Below the pieces are notes generated by a model, which saw nothing but the letters and a program-made list of their open reading frames with translations, searched no databases and was not told where the DNA came from. Position numbers and translations under genes: made by a program. This document shows, one piece after another, positions 1 through 11,737 of a DNA stretch of 64,000 bases (position 1 is the stretch's first letter; each line of letters opens with the position of its first letter). Source of the DNA: Phallusia mammillata (Eukaryota; Chordata; Ascidiacea; Phlebobranchia; Ascidiidae); the NCBI GenBank assembly GCA_003260075.1, contig QLIY01000394.1, positions 62,001 to 126,000 of the forward strand. The letters are read 5' to 3'.

Positions 1-1254
1 TGTTACGTAATTTGAAATTCTTATCTCTATCTGGCATTTTCAGGCGCCAAATTCCATACTTTTTCAAGGACTTTTGCAAAAGTTGGCCTTTTCAAAACTT
101 TTTCTGGCCTTAAAAATACAAATTTAAATTCCATAACCTTTCCAGGTTTTCCATACCCACGGGAACCCTGTTAAAATGTCACCGAAAATATTGTTACACT
201 TTCTGTTGGCAGTTTAATAAACACCTCACTGCAAATACATACATGTTAGTATAAATGTGCACGGCTGCATAAGTTTGTAGCACTGACTTATACTATCTTT
301 TCAATTAAAAACAATAAACACAAACTTTTAAAGCTACTTCTACTCGGCTATACAATACATCATTCATGTCAACAGCCATTATGCATGACATTGTACACTT
401 AGATAGATGGTAATTACAGTTACAGTACATTCAACATGCTAACAGTTAACATACATTAGAAGCAAAAAACCATACAACACAAAGAACAGCATAAGCCTAA
501 ATGAGCAATGCCCTTACATAAAAACAGAACCGGGAAATAACAATTATAATACTATTGATTGTATGCCTGTTTCGCTTGGGCCTCTGACAGGCAATTAGGA
601 TGTCAAGATGTCTAGGCCAATACTAAGAAACTACTAATGCTTGTGTCTTAGCTATGCTCATACATTAAAGGAATTGCTCGACTAAAGTTTCACCCCCCCC
701 CCCTCTGACAGGCAATTAGGATGTCAAGATGTCTAGGCCAATACTAAGAATCTACTAATGCTTGTCTCTTAGCTATGCTCATGCATTGCAGGAATTGCTT
801 GACTAAAGTTTCCAATAGAATGGTTAATATTTTATGAAGGCTTTGTTTTCAGTTACAGAGCCTATATTGAACAATATAAATTGACTTTCATTTGTTTGAA
901 TATAAGTTATTTTGATTTCCATAGAATGGCTTGTTAATTAAATGTTGTTCATTAAATAGGTACAAGCGTGTAAACCAAAACATTTTACACTCATATTGTA
1001 CTAAATTTGTCCATAAAGCACCACAAGTGCATGCTAATAAATTTGTTTAACTAGCTATTCTATATTCTACAAAAAGAGTTTATGGTTTGATAGTTTTAAT
1101 TTCTTAAAAACCATGTCTACAAAATCTAACCTTAAGGTTTTAACCTTAAAAGTGCTTTAAAAAATATTTTTCCAAATGTGTAAACAAAACTAACAATTAG
1201 ATTAACAAATTTGCTAATAAACAACAAAAATTTCATAAGGCACAACAACATTAC
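1..1254. other. Non-coding stretch with one haplotype-overlap gap
   Basis: No credible coding exon. A C-run at 693-703 separates two near-identical copies of about 110 bases (582-691 and 704-811) that differ by a few substitutions and indels. This looks like two overlapping allelic contig ends. It is presumably intron or flank of the BTB-type gene. The rest is AT-rich single-copy-looking sequence. Confidence 0.6.
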
Positions 1255-1484
1255 CTCTGAAGTAGTCTGACGCTGCAGCAAGCAAGCTTCGATGAGCTTC
1301 AAATGATTTTTCTTCTGCGCATAGTGTTACATCACATAGGTCCGAGTGAGAACGCAAAACTCCAAAGCCCTTCAAAATTGCGTTGCTGTACGTTTGCGAC
1401 GAGTAGGGCTTGCCACTAGACAGCGTTGTCATGTTGGCTTTAGTTTTTTTAATCACCGCATACATAAGCCTAATATGTAGACCC
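1255..1484 (-). CDS. BTB/Kelch-type protein, first coding exon (partial)
   Basis: The reading frame starts at ATG 1465 and gives about 70 residues before a donor (AGAG|GTAATG) whose exon ends at 1255. After a short Ser/Thr-rich leader it reads LRSHSDLCDVTLCAEE, then FEAHRSLLAAASDYFR, which is the start of a BTB/POZ fold. The D-x-C-D-V-T-L strand and the F-x-A-H-R/K-x-x-L-A-A-x-S-x-Y-F helix are the family hallmarks. The wording is closest to KLHL (Kelch-like) Cullin-3 adaptors, which dimerise through BTB and present substrates through Kelch repeats. No BACK or Kelch exon is visible at 1-1254, so the rest lies beyond the left edge and the exact subfamily is unknown. An acceptor-like TTGTTTTAG ends at 1484, 19 bases before the ATG, so the exon probably follows a 5'-UTR intron or trans-splice site. 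Confidence 0.75.
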
Positions 1485-2072
1485 TAAAACAATGTACAGG
1501 TTATTTCTTATGTTCAGCTTAAAGGTGATGCGAAAATGTAAACAATAAAACAATTTCAAGCTATGATACAAATGTAACACCAAATCTGTCAGATGCACTA
1601 CCTTTAAGTTTTAGTTAAAATGGTTTTTTTTTGTCATGCACAAAATAGTATCCAAAACAAAATAAACAATTAAACAAAACTGTTGCTTGAAATGGCAATG
1701 TACATCATAAAACAAAATGCAAAACACAAATTGATAGATATAATGTGGAAATTTAGTAACTGTACATCCAATATTTTTATGAAAACAGTTGTTACTAGTA
1801 AAAGCAAAATAAAACAAAATCAGTTTTAAGTTTTAACAAACAAGTTTTAATGACTGACAACTTTTGCAAAAATGCAATTTGAACATTCAGCCCCCCCCCC
1901 GTACATCCAATATTTTTATGAAAACAGTTGTTACTAGTAAAAGCAAAACAAAACAAAATCAGTTTTAAGTTTTAACAAACAAGTTTTAATGACTGACTTT
2001 TGCAAAAATGCAATTTGAACATTCAGCAAAGTAAAAAAAGAATATGCACAAATCTGTATCAGCAAAAGTAAT
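1485..2072. other. Spacer between the BTB-type gene and CIR1, with doubled CIR1 3' flank
   Basis: The stretch holds the downstream flank of the CIR1-like gene. A 10-base C-run at 1891-1900 separates copies 1761-1890 and 1901-2027. The copies differ by small indels, consistent with two alleles. No other gene is seen. Confidence 0.55.
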
Positions 2073-3122
2073 TTAACGACCATGGTGGCCATTGTGCCGC
2101 GAATGACCATTTTGACGGTCCCTTGAATAGTTTCGATCACGGTCTCTATCAGAATGCTTTCTTCGCTGATAATCATTGTCTCTTTCTTGACGTTCCCTTG
2201 CCCTTCCATTTTCGTGACGATGACTGTCTCTGTATTTTGAGTCCCCGTGGTTTATTTTTTCCTGTTTTTCTTTCGAATGGTGACTTCTGTCATTTTCGTC
2301 AGATGAACTTTTGTCCGAAGATGACTCACTGTGTTTACGCTTCTTCTTTTTCGATTTTTTCACAGGGGCTTCTTCATCTGACGAAGATGACTCTCTTTTC
2401 CTGTGTTTCTTTTTCTTATCTTTCCCATCTTTTTTAGACTTTTTCTTATCCTTTTCACCGTCTTCAAGACGATTCAAGCGGCGTAGAAGCTTGCGTTTCT
2501 GCTTTTTTGTCAAGTTTTTCAAAAACGCTACTTCAGGTTCTTCCTCATCCTCCAAGTATTTCTGGTTTGAACTTTTTTCATCCACCATCCTTTTGAGAAC
2601 ATGTGGCTTTAGCGCAAGACTAGAACTTGCCCCGTCGTTGACACCATCAGCTGATTTCATCGATGCACTTGGGTCAAATGACGACGTTTTATTAAACAAC
2701 GGACATTCTCGATCTGTGTTGATATGTCCCCACTGGTGACACTTTATACATCGGACATTTCGGACACAAACACCGAACGGTTGGTCCTGCAAGGTACTGG
2801 TGTCACCCTTCATCCAAGACTCACGGGGAGCGTTCCTTTGCCACTCAAACTTGAACGATTCATCACCTTCCTCTTGTTCTTTCTCTCGCATACCTGGTGG
2901 GGCATCGTACATAAAACTCAGACCAACTTTGGCTTTACTGTCGCCCATCAGGACTCTCGTCTCATGCATATCTTGTTCTTTTCTGTACTGCTCAATCATT
3001 TCTTCTTGCTTTTTCTGTTCGTGTTCAAGTTTTTGTTGTCGCATCCAAACTCGTTTAATGTTGTCTCTTGAAGAAGGATGAAAATCCTTCTTGCACATGT
3101 AGTTGTTGTATGACTTACCCAT
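2073..3122 (-). CDS. CIR1: CIR1-like corepressor (CBF1/RBPJ-interacting), intronless
   Basis: A single 349-residue reading frame. The N-terminus (MGKSYNNYMCKKDFHP, then NIKRVWMRQQK) and the block around DAPPGMREKE match the conserved CIR N-terminal domain. A CCHC-like knuckle follows at about residues 123-140 (CIKCHQWGHINTDRECPLF), and then a long Lys/Ser/Arg-Asp-rich tail (about 200-349) typical of splicing-associated nuclear proteins. In other animals CIR1 links the Notch effector RBPJ to histone-deacetylase corepressors and is also found with spliceosomal proteins. The human protein is about 450 residues, so the tail is shorter here. No intron interrupts it. An acceptor-like tract ending TTTAATACAACAG lies 9 bases before the ATG (3132), suggesting a 5'-UTR intron or trans-splice site. 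It is divergent from SENP8 across about 580 bases. Identity is secure; function is by homology. Confidence 0.93.
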   Translation of the reverse strand: MGKSYNNYMCKKDFHPSSRDNIKRVWMRQQKLEHEQKKQEEMIEQYRKEQDMHETRVLMGDSKAKVGLSFMYDAPPGMREKEQEEGDESFKFEWQRNAPRESWMKGDTSTLQDQPFGVCVRNVRCIKCHQWGHINTDRECPLFNKTSSFDPSASMKSADGVNDGASSSLALKPHVLKRMVDEKSSNQKYLEDEEEPEVAFLKNLTKKQKRKLLRRLNRLEDGEKDKKKSKKDGKDKKKKHRKRESSSSDEEAPVKKSKKKKRKHSESSSDKSSSDENDRSHHSKEKQEKINHGDSKYRDSHRHENGRARERQERDNDYQRRKHSDRDRDRNYSRDRQNGHSRHNGHHGR

Positions 3123-3701
3123 GTTTGATGGCTGTTGTATTAAAGCAAAATAAAAAATCTGTTTGGAAACAAATATATAAAGTTTTAGAACCTAACAAAG
3201 CTTTCATGACAAGTTTAGTTCCATTGCTTGGTGTTTTTTTTTTGCCTTTTTGCTAATTTTAATACAAATAGAAGCTCATTTACAGCCGTCAGTCCGTTAA
3301 CAAACATATTGGATGTTACTGTGCTAAAAAAATCACAAAATTATTTACACAATTTCTAGAAATTTCCCCATCATAAATGAAACGTAATACTCAACAACTT
3401 CAAAAGCGTTTCAAACACAAAACATCTTTTAGTAATTAGGTCTTCTTTCGAAGTTGTTCTAGCCAAAATAAACATTTTCTTTCACAACAACTTGCCAAAA
3501 TTCGTCTTAACTACGTCACTTTGCGAATCGGAAATGTATTACCTCCGGCACGCTTGAGTGAGACTGAGATCACGTGATGCGGTTCATTCTTCAAATAGAA
3601 ATGAAAACAAATAGAAATAATATAGAGTGCAAAATTTTTGTAGCACGACATTTATTTACGGATAATTTCGTCGATTTTTGTTGCTTGACGGCCAATGCAA
3701 G
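3123..3701. promoter_or_regulatory. Shared divergent promoter region, CIR1 / SENP8
   Basis: The start codons of CIR1 (-, 3122) and SENP8 (+, 3702) point away from each other across about 580 bases with no coding potential between. A shared promoter is inferred from geometry. I saw no decisive TATA box, and a CACGTG E-box-like site lies near 3570 (GATCACGTGATG). Confidence 0.45.
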
Positions 3702-6700
3702 ATGGATGACGTTGTTTTGAATTATCACGACTCGCTACTACGTAATTCTGACGTCAAATTGCTTGAAGAGGGAAATTGGCTGAACGATAATATCATTGGC
3801 TTCATGTTTGAGTAAGTACATTTTAGCAAACTCACGCTTTAATGACTCAATTTTACGCCCAAATAGATGCTTAGAGGCTGTATTTTGGGGAAATAGACTT
3901 ATAAAGTATATAAAAACGTCTTGTATCTATGTGTCTTTGTAAATCGTATGTGATTGTATTGCAACAATAGTAATGTTTTTAATTGGTCTTACCGGTGGAA
4001 TAGCTTCTGGAAAATCGACGGTTTCGAAGATCTTGCAAAATGAGTTTGGTTGTGCAGTTGTGGATGCAGATTTAATTGCAAGACAAATTTTGGAGCCAAA
4101 CCAAACAGCTTACAAAGCAGTTGTGGCTAGCTTTGGTACAGATGTTTTGAAAAATGATAAACAAATTGACAGAGAAAAATTGGGGGAGATTGTATTCAGA
4201 GATGATCAAAAAAGAAAAAAATTAAACTCAATCACACACAAAGAAATTGGAAAACAAATGATACTTAAAATTGTGAAGGAGTTTTTGAAGGGACATAAAT
4301 ATACAGTTCTTGATGTTCCGTTGCTTATTGAATCAAAAGTTTGGATTCCATTTTTGAGACATATTATAGTGGTATCATGTTCTTCAACAACACAGTTGGA
4401 AAGACTGAAAACTCGGAACGGTTACAGTAATGAAGAAGCTTTACCCCCCCCCCAGTTTGGATTCCATTTTTGAGACATATTATAGTGGTATCATGTTCTT
4501 CTACAACACAGTTGCAAAGACTGAAAACTCGAAACGGTTACAGCAATGAAGAGGCATTGAACCGAATCAACAGTCAAATGATGCTAAGCGAAAAAGTAAA
4601 ATTTGCTACAGATGTCATTGATAACAATGGAACTTTATCGGACTTGCATCAACAAGTTACACAACTGCACAAAAAATTTGCAAGTGCTACCAGTCTAAAC
4701 ATTTATGAGATTTGCTTTATTGGATTATTATTTGTTTTAATTTTAATGGCAATATTTAAAATGTGGCTATAAACTGTATAATATGCAATGTATTATTTGG
4801 TAATAAATGACATTTTTTGCCAAAGATTACTTTCCTTTTAGGTATTTTCCCCCCCCCCTAAGCGAAAAAGTAAAATTTGCTACAGATGTCATTGATAACA
4901 ATGGAAGTTTATCGGACTTGCATCAACAAGTTATTAAACTGCACAAAAAATTTGCAAGCTCTACCAGTCTAAACATTTATGAGATTTGCTTTATTGGTTT
5001 ATTATTTGTTTTAATTTTGATAGCAATATTTAAAATGTGGCTATAATTTGTATGATATGTAGTGTATAATTTGGTTTTAAATGACATTTTTTGCCAAAGA
5101 TTATTTTCTTTTTAGGTATTTTCGTCAGGAATTGTTTAATAGAGATGATATTTTGTTTTTGGATCCCGATTTTGCCCAGCTGATCAAGCTTTCTCAAAGT
5201 AAATAAAATGATGTATGTTAAAAAATTCATTCAATTGTAAATTACATAACCATACAGTTCATACTTTTTAACTTTTCATTTTTACATTTAGATGATGAGG
5301 CATTGTCCCTGTTATCAACCGTCGGTTTAAATGGAAAGTGCTTGATTTTTATTTCAGTCAATAACAATAGAAGCACAACAGTGGCGGGTGGGACACATTG
5401 GTACATGAAATCAGTTAAAGCACTGTGTTATGCCTATTTTTTTGTGAAACTTTGCAGATAGCTTAATTACTGCATTTTAGGAGTCTGCTTGTATATGATG
5501 CTGCTCTAAAATGTTTTGAGCATTACGACTCCTGTGCCCAAACCAATGAAGATGAACCCCCCCCCCCATTGTCCCTGTTATCAACCGTCGGTTTAAATGA
5601 AAAGTGCTTGATTTGTATTCCAGTCAATAACAATAGAAGCACATCTGTGGCTGGTGGGACACATTGGTAAATTAAATTACTTGATACACTGTGTTTGTAC
5701 TCAATTTTTTGTCAAGCTTTGCAATGAGATAGCATAATTACTGCATTTTAGGAGTCTACTTGTGTATGATGCTGCCCTAAAATGTTTTGAACATTATGAC
5801 TCCTGTTCTCAATCCAATAAAGGTGAAGCAAAGTATTTGGCAAAATTGCTAAGCCAAACTTTATCAGGTAAGCTTTCTGAAACCAATCCCACAAAAAAAA
5901 TAGTAATTTCTACAATTTTATGTATAAATATTAACAATTTTATAGATATGAATCTGTCTGCAGTGAATCTGGTTAATTGCACAATGTTTTATCCCCCCCC
6001 CCCCGTATTTGGCAAAATTGCTAAGCCAAGATTTATCAGGTAAGCTTTCTGAAACCAATCCCACCAAAAAAACAGTAATTTCTACAATGTTATGTATGTA
6101 TGCATACACAAGTTTGAAGAGATGAATCTTGTTAATTGCACAATGTTTGATCACATATTCTGTTTATTAGCTTGGGGATTGTAAGCTCAGACCTACGCCT
6201 ACTGTTTGTAAAAAATGAGTTTTGTTACATTGTTGGATGAAAATGGCTTGACACATAGATTTTCTGGTTTTTTAACTTTTGTTACATATGCATTGTACTA
6301 CATGTATTTTTCTGCATCTTTTATGTCTGACATGTCTTGTTTTTCAGTGGCCCCCCCCCCGTTTTGTTACATTGTTGGATGAAAATGGCTTGACACATAG
6401 ATTTTCTGTTTTTTTATTCATGTTTCATATTGGTTTTTTACTTTTTGTTACATATGCATTGTACTACATGTATTTTTCTGCATCTTTTATGTCTGACATG
6501 TATTGTTTTTCAGTGACACCTAAACTTGAAGACAAATCATTTGCAGAGCAGAAAAACAGTAAGAAAGTTTGTGAAATAAATATATATATATATTAACAAT
6601 GGTGTTTTTTCTTCTTCTACCAACCTGTAGTTTATATCAATTGACACACTGGTAACAATTAGTAGGTAACATTCCAACAGTTGAAAAGTTGTAATTCCTA

Positions 6701-7159
6701 CTTCTGAATTTAAAAAAAAAACAATAATATATACAAACTATCATAAATGTAAATACAGTAACATATGTAATAGGGTAGGTAAAATCAGTTATGTACCTAT
6801 TTATGCATACATGGGATCTCTGTAAATATTTTTGTAGTAAAATAAAAAAGGAAATGATTTTACGTGAAGAACCTCACTTTAGTTGTGTCAATTGATTTAA
6901 ACTCAGTGAAGGCCCACTACATGGCTTCTTATGTTGTGACTGTGATAAACAAATGGTTCAAATTACTTGTGCAAAATTATTCTTATGTGTCACAGGTTCT
7001 GATTGTGGGGTTTATGTGATCAAGACTGCGAGTGTTTTATGCTCGTCCAAAATACGCCAAGAGCCCCTTGACTTTTCAGCAATAACTCCAACTGCCGTTG
7101 CTTCAGAGAGACAGCGGATTAAGCAACTCATCATGGAAAAATCTTCAGCTGGAAGATAA
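3702..7159 (+). CDS. SENP8: SENP8 / NEDP1 (DEN1) deneddylase
   Basis: Six coding exons: 3702-3811, 5116-5198, 5292-5400, 5752-5867, 6514-6558 and 6996-7159. All junctions stay in phase and give 208 residues (human 212). This C48-family cysteine protease matures NEDD8 and removes it from cullins and other targets. The N-terminus (MDDVVLNYHDSLLR, then EGNWLNDNIIGFMFE) matches the family. The catalytic His lies in AGGTHW at the exon 3/4 junction, the Asp in HYDS (exon 4) and the nucleophile Cys in SDCGVYVI (exon 6). Allelic duplication across C-runs doubles exon 3 (second copy 5568-5666), exon 4 (first copy 5481-5556, truncated) and the end of exon 4 (6005-6039). Either exon-3 copy can serve. 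Intron 1 carries the nested DCAKD gene. A poly(A) signal AATAAA sits at 7164-7169, four bases after the stop. Confidence 0.93.
3973..5046 (+). CDS. DCAKD: Dephospho-CoA kinase domain protein (DCAKD-like), nested in SENP8 intron 1
   Basis: Intronless frame from ATG 3973. Residues 1-17 hold the Walker A loop GLTGGIASGKS. The CoaE-type motifs VVDADLIARQ and YTVLDVPLLIE follow. CoaE-family enzymes phosphorylate the ribose 3'-OH of dephospho-CoA, the last step of CoA synthesis; the role of DCAKD itself is less certain. The tail (ICFIGLLFVLILMAIF) is a single hydrophobic segment ending KMWL, so the protein is probably tail-anchored. The sequence is split by two C-runs (4444-4453 and 4849-4858), each followed by a near-identical copy: 4335-4443 repeats as 4454-4563, and 4584-4848 repeats as 4859-5121. 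The stop is at 4770-4772 in one copy and 5044-5046 in the other. Copies differ at single residues (LERLK versus LQRLK), as alleles would. An acceptor-like CAACAATAG ends two bases before the ATG. AATAAA at 4802-4807. Confidence 0.88.
5557..6360 (+). other. Allelic duplications inside SENP8 (exons 3-4 and following introns)
   Basis: Three C-runs (5557-5567, 5993-6004, 6351-6360) each follow one copy and precede another copy of local SENP8 sequence. The pairs are 5302-5556 with 5568-5830, 5833-5992 with 6005-6150, and 6219-6350 with 6361-6514. The intron-3 copies are strongly diverged and exon-4 residues differ (CAQTNEDE versus CSQSNKGE). Splice sites are kept in both copies. This reads as two haplotypes laid end to end rather than extra exons. 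Confidence 0.8.
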
Positions 7160-7169
7160 CGCAAATAAA

Positions 7170-10100
7170 TGACTTAAAATATTTAAGTTTAGTGTCCACG
7201 AATAACTGCCATGGCAGAAAAGGTCACTTTTGCCACTGTTATTGTCGTTTGCTAAACGAACTGAACCCATTTTCACTTAAAACATGTGTTTCGTGTGTTC
7301 AATTACAATATCAGGCGCCCGCACGTATGGTAAAGGGGGTCAAAATTTCGTGTATGGAAAAATTAACATAGGCTATTTCTTGAAAAACCTGATAAATAAA
7401 AAAATTTACGTATCTGGTGTTGTTTCCGTAATCGCTTCCGTTTTGTTGCTCTTGGAACAGACAAAATACACGTGACAACGCAGGGATTTTACATCGTAGA
7501 GTGTTTCAGGTATTACGCGATGCAATTGTACTGTATAAAATTTATGCCTATTTGTGCATAATAACCTGATGCTGTAATCCATCCATATAATTATGTATGT
7601 ATCAAAGTTTGCCCCACTTGCCAAATTTACGCCTTGCGCCCATGATGACAGTGCTAATTGGTTAACCAAGCGGTCAGTCCAGTCGGCATGGATTGTAATC
7701 CTAATTGCGTATCTTGTTTTAATCGGTGATAAAGTCATCCCTTTATGAACTCGGCAAATCTCTTAATTTAAGAGACTGGCAGCGAATCAACGTAAGAATT
7801 TACGATTTCGGGTAAGCGCATTTATTCGCAGCGTTCTTGCATATTGTACAACAATAAAATTCTGTTTACCAATAAGAGTCTAGAAATCAAGGTAATGCCG
7901 TCCAATAATATGGGTTTTGGCAAAGATCCGTCATAAATGACTCTTAAAAGGACAAATAATAGACCGTATTAAACATATCAAACAGTTATTTTTGGATGAC
8001 TGATTTTAACAAAAAAGAAAACCTAGAATGACAAAGCATTAAAATGTCGCAGTTGGTAATTTGAATATGATACAAATGTAAGGTTTTCATTAGTCGCAAA
8101 ATTGTTGTTGATTTAACGTCATCCACCAGAATATTCACTTGTCATTGAGGGGCGTGAAACATAAAATACTCCGGACGAAGTCGTTATCACCGTATTTCTT
8201 TCGTTGTGCTCATCCGCCTGTTCTTTGACATCATGATTGTTATTTTTTGGTTTCCATTTTCCTGAAATACATGAATGTCTTAGATCACAACAAAAGGATC
8301 GACGTTTTTGTGCTTATTCCTGTCCGACTGTAGGCTACTGTATTTCTGGTAAGAGTGTTACAGAACCCGCTGTGCAGTGGATAGGCTGTGGCAGGGGTCG
8401 GCAACCTTTTAAGCGGTGGGTGCCGATTTACTTATTAATTCCAAGTGATAATGTCTTTGCGTGCCAACATAAAAATATACATGGCACATATAAATGCCAA
8501 AATTTGTTTGAAAACATTTCTTTCGTTTCGCATTTTCGGTTGTCCTTATTTTGGGGTCCATGTCGATGGAAACCCTGGCTATATAGGTTTAGGTTATAGC
8601 AGTTGGCTATGTCTTTTGATAAACCTTGTGGACACAAATTATGTTTGGAAAAGTCTGCACTTACCGAAACCTGGAGGGACGTCGTCGTCATTCTTTTGCT
8701 TTGTGCATCCCAAGCACTCAGCCAGAGCCAAAACGGCTGCAAAAGATGCGAAAATACATCACAAAATGTTTGAAGACTAATGTTTAGCGCAAAATCTACT
8801 TACCGTTCATTATAACTCAAGACATGCTTTTCTTACTGTTTACCCTGATATGAAAGAAAAACAGTATCCTAAAAAGTAACATAAAAATGACTTAAAAAAC
8901 ATAATAAAACAAAAAAATGTGGCCCCTCATATCACTGATGATGGTATGAGAATTTGCCAAAACTTTGAATAATGAAGCACGTCGCTGTTTACGTCTATTT
9001 GGGACGTCATATTTCTTTAAATAACAGATCCGTGTTTAGTGTTACAAAACAAACGAACACTTACCAAAAATACACAACAAAAACTGTTTGTACAAAACAC
9101 TAGCTAACAAACCAGTGATAGCAATCCTATTGTCTCTTTATAACTTACCCCCCCCCCCCAAAAATACACAACAAAAACTGTTTGTACAAAACACTAGCTA
9201 ACAAAACAGTGATAGCAATCCTATGTCTCTTTATAACGTCTGTGCTGTGTGATTTTGACCTCTACATAAAGTTTTCGCTTCAACAGACTTCTTCCAGCCA
9301 CAGTGACTTTGCAATTATGACCTCACAAAACGAAATACGTTAAACTGCTTTCTGAATGTTGAGAAAACGCAGACCCTAGTTTCCATGTAACATTTAACAG
9401 CAACTGGCTTTCTGGAGTTTAAAAGTGCTTTCTTTCCTAAAGCAAAACACCATGAACCCTTAACGTAGCCTTAGGACATTGCGCTCTGGACAATTACAGT
9501 CAAAAATTCTGTCGCAAAATTGCCTTATTTTCACATTTTAAGCATAGTTACTGTTACTGAATTGGGCGCCCAAAGGCTTTAGGCTTATCCCATAACAGTT
9601 AAGGTCCCTAAAAATGCGTAGTTGACTCGAGACACTACAGTACTGACTTTGAAATTGTGGATCCTTTTTTAAGGGCAATCTGTTAAATAGCTGGAGAGTT
9701 TTAACATCGAATTTTGTGGTCTTAATCTTTACCGGTCCAACACAAATATTTTGAGAAGCACGCTTAGTCATTTCCGTTTACCAACCTTGTGTTGTTATTG
9801 GGTCCGACCACATTGGATTTCAAATTGGTTTTGTGCCGAATTACACTGTTCAGAGCACATTAAAATTGGGTGCACTATACAGTAGTGACTTGTAAATGTA
9901 AGATGGGTAAAAATTATTGATATTTGTGAGTTAGATACTAAGGCACCACCAGTCCACCACAAATTTGGCAATAAGAAGCTCTCTATGTTGCATGTGCTGA
10001 CTTCGACTTACCGTAAATCTAGCACTGGGTTTCGCAGACAGAAGCAATTGCTTTGTCTCCTTCAATAGATATGTGCAATAGACGCAGGCCTACCATCTGA

Positions 10101-11737
10101 GCTGCAGTTCCGGTATCTGATATTTAAGTTTATTTTGGGCAAAACTTAATGGTTACAACTTTTGTAGCCTACTCAACAAAATTCTTTCTTCATTACCACC
10201 TTAATGCTGCACTTGTTCCCTTTTTTGATGAAGATGTCCATGTGTTTCGTTTATCAATACCAAAGCACGCAAAAAACGAACACAAAATAGCCGAAAATGC
10301 GCGGCAAAAAAACACAACCGTTCGACGCAGAACGAATTTTCGAAATAATCCAGTGTTTCAAAAAATGTTTTCGATAAAATCTGCGACCGTTTGAACCACA
10401 AATCGAACCAAAATTTATAAAATTAACCCACTACTATTCATTTAGTGGCATAATTGCATTTACTTTATTTGTCCGGTAACTAATTGCATTTTTGTTTAGA
10501 AACACTATTCGGGTAAACAGCCTAATTAGGGGGTTTGGTGTACCTAAAATAGCCAAAAAATGACAGAACGAGCATTTTCACTTGAACAGCGCTTTTGCCA
10601 AATGAGAATGAAACAAAGAATTTTTTTCTTTGATTAATCATTATTACCACGAACAAAATTTGTGGGTTGCGAACGAACGGCTGCAAGAAAAATTATCAAA
10701 TCGGCGAATTCGGCATTTTGACACAAACAACAAGAATAAATAACGGTAGAGCCAAGCCAATCGCTCGCATTAATAGTGACACGCTTTTACATATCAGTTT
10801 ATGAATATTGTGGTGATATATATAGATGTTCGCCACCCGTTATAAGAAATTGCAAAGACGAAAAGCTCTGCACAGAACATAGAAAATCAGCCTCAAAACA
10901 ACCATTTTGCAAACGTACGATTCATGTTAAACTTAACTACAACTACTAGTGAAGGTTTTTATTTATTCCGGGCAAGACCCCCATAAAAACAAATTTTTAG
11001 CATTCGAATAATTCTAGATTCAACATTTTGTCTTTCAAAACGTCGATAAAAGTTTTCAAATTAGGACAAATTTCCATTTACCTACACACACAGACATTCA
11101 GTAGTGACGTCATACGCGAACAGATTATGACGTCAAACAGAAACGGCCGCACGCTCTTAGAAACACACAGAGTAGGGTTTCATCCACCATGCAAAAAGAA
11201 GAGAAAGAAAAGCCGAAAAAGAGAGAGCGAAGCGAAAAAGGGAACCCCGCCGCCGCGGACAAATACGAGAGAGTCAGCGCGGGGGGATCCCCGAATATGC
11301 GATCAATCACCAGGCCGAAATGCCCAGTGCAAAAAACATCGGACCTTAAATGCAAAATCGCTTGCATATCACAAAGCAAGAGGCTTAGTATATAGCGACA
11401 CGTCATATTTAGCTGTAGCGGTTTGCAACACTACATTATCTAAATACAACAAGGCAAAATGGAGGTTGTTGCCACTTTTTAGCGTAAAAGGATTGTCAAA
11501 TTTCGTTATAGAGACATTTTGTAGTGTTTTGTGTGAAATTACATAAAAACCAAAGCAAAAATCACAGGCTAATTAAAGTACAACTCGTAATCAAACCAGA
11601 CAAGCAAATCATAGAGTCACCATTGTTATACGACAATAAACAGTAGTAGTGTATTGCAAACCTTGCATTACACACCAGTGCGTCGGCCAACCTGTCTACT
11701 TTATAACCTAACTGGTGGAACGCGGCATCTAAATCCA
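7170..11737. repeat. Intergenic repeat-rich stretch between SENP8 and KCMF1
   Basis: I found no gene I can defend. At 8394 a hAT-like terminus starts (CAGGGGTCGGCAACC) without a recognisable partner end. 8475-8600 resembles the family with the inverted end CCATACCGTCC found at 13370, 24605, 25145 and 33070. 8927-9010 shares a GATGATGG...CGTCTATTTGGG block with 27680-27760. A C-run at 9148-9159 divides allelic copies 9066-9147 and 9160-9238. A 172-codon open frame at 11028-11546 (+) is highly basic (KKKRKKSRKRESEAKK) but has no recognised domain, so I treat it as doubtful. Confidence 0.5.

Noticed and set aside
5481-5867. Mutually exclusive duplicated SENP8 exons
   Set aside because: Both copies lie across a 10-11 base C-run, with one copy truncated exactly at the run, as for non-coding doublings elsewhere in the window.
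11028-11546. 172-residue basic protein gene
   Set aside because: No recognised domain, a low-complexity Lys/Arg run, and no splice or poly(A) context. Kept only as a doubtful ORF.
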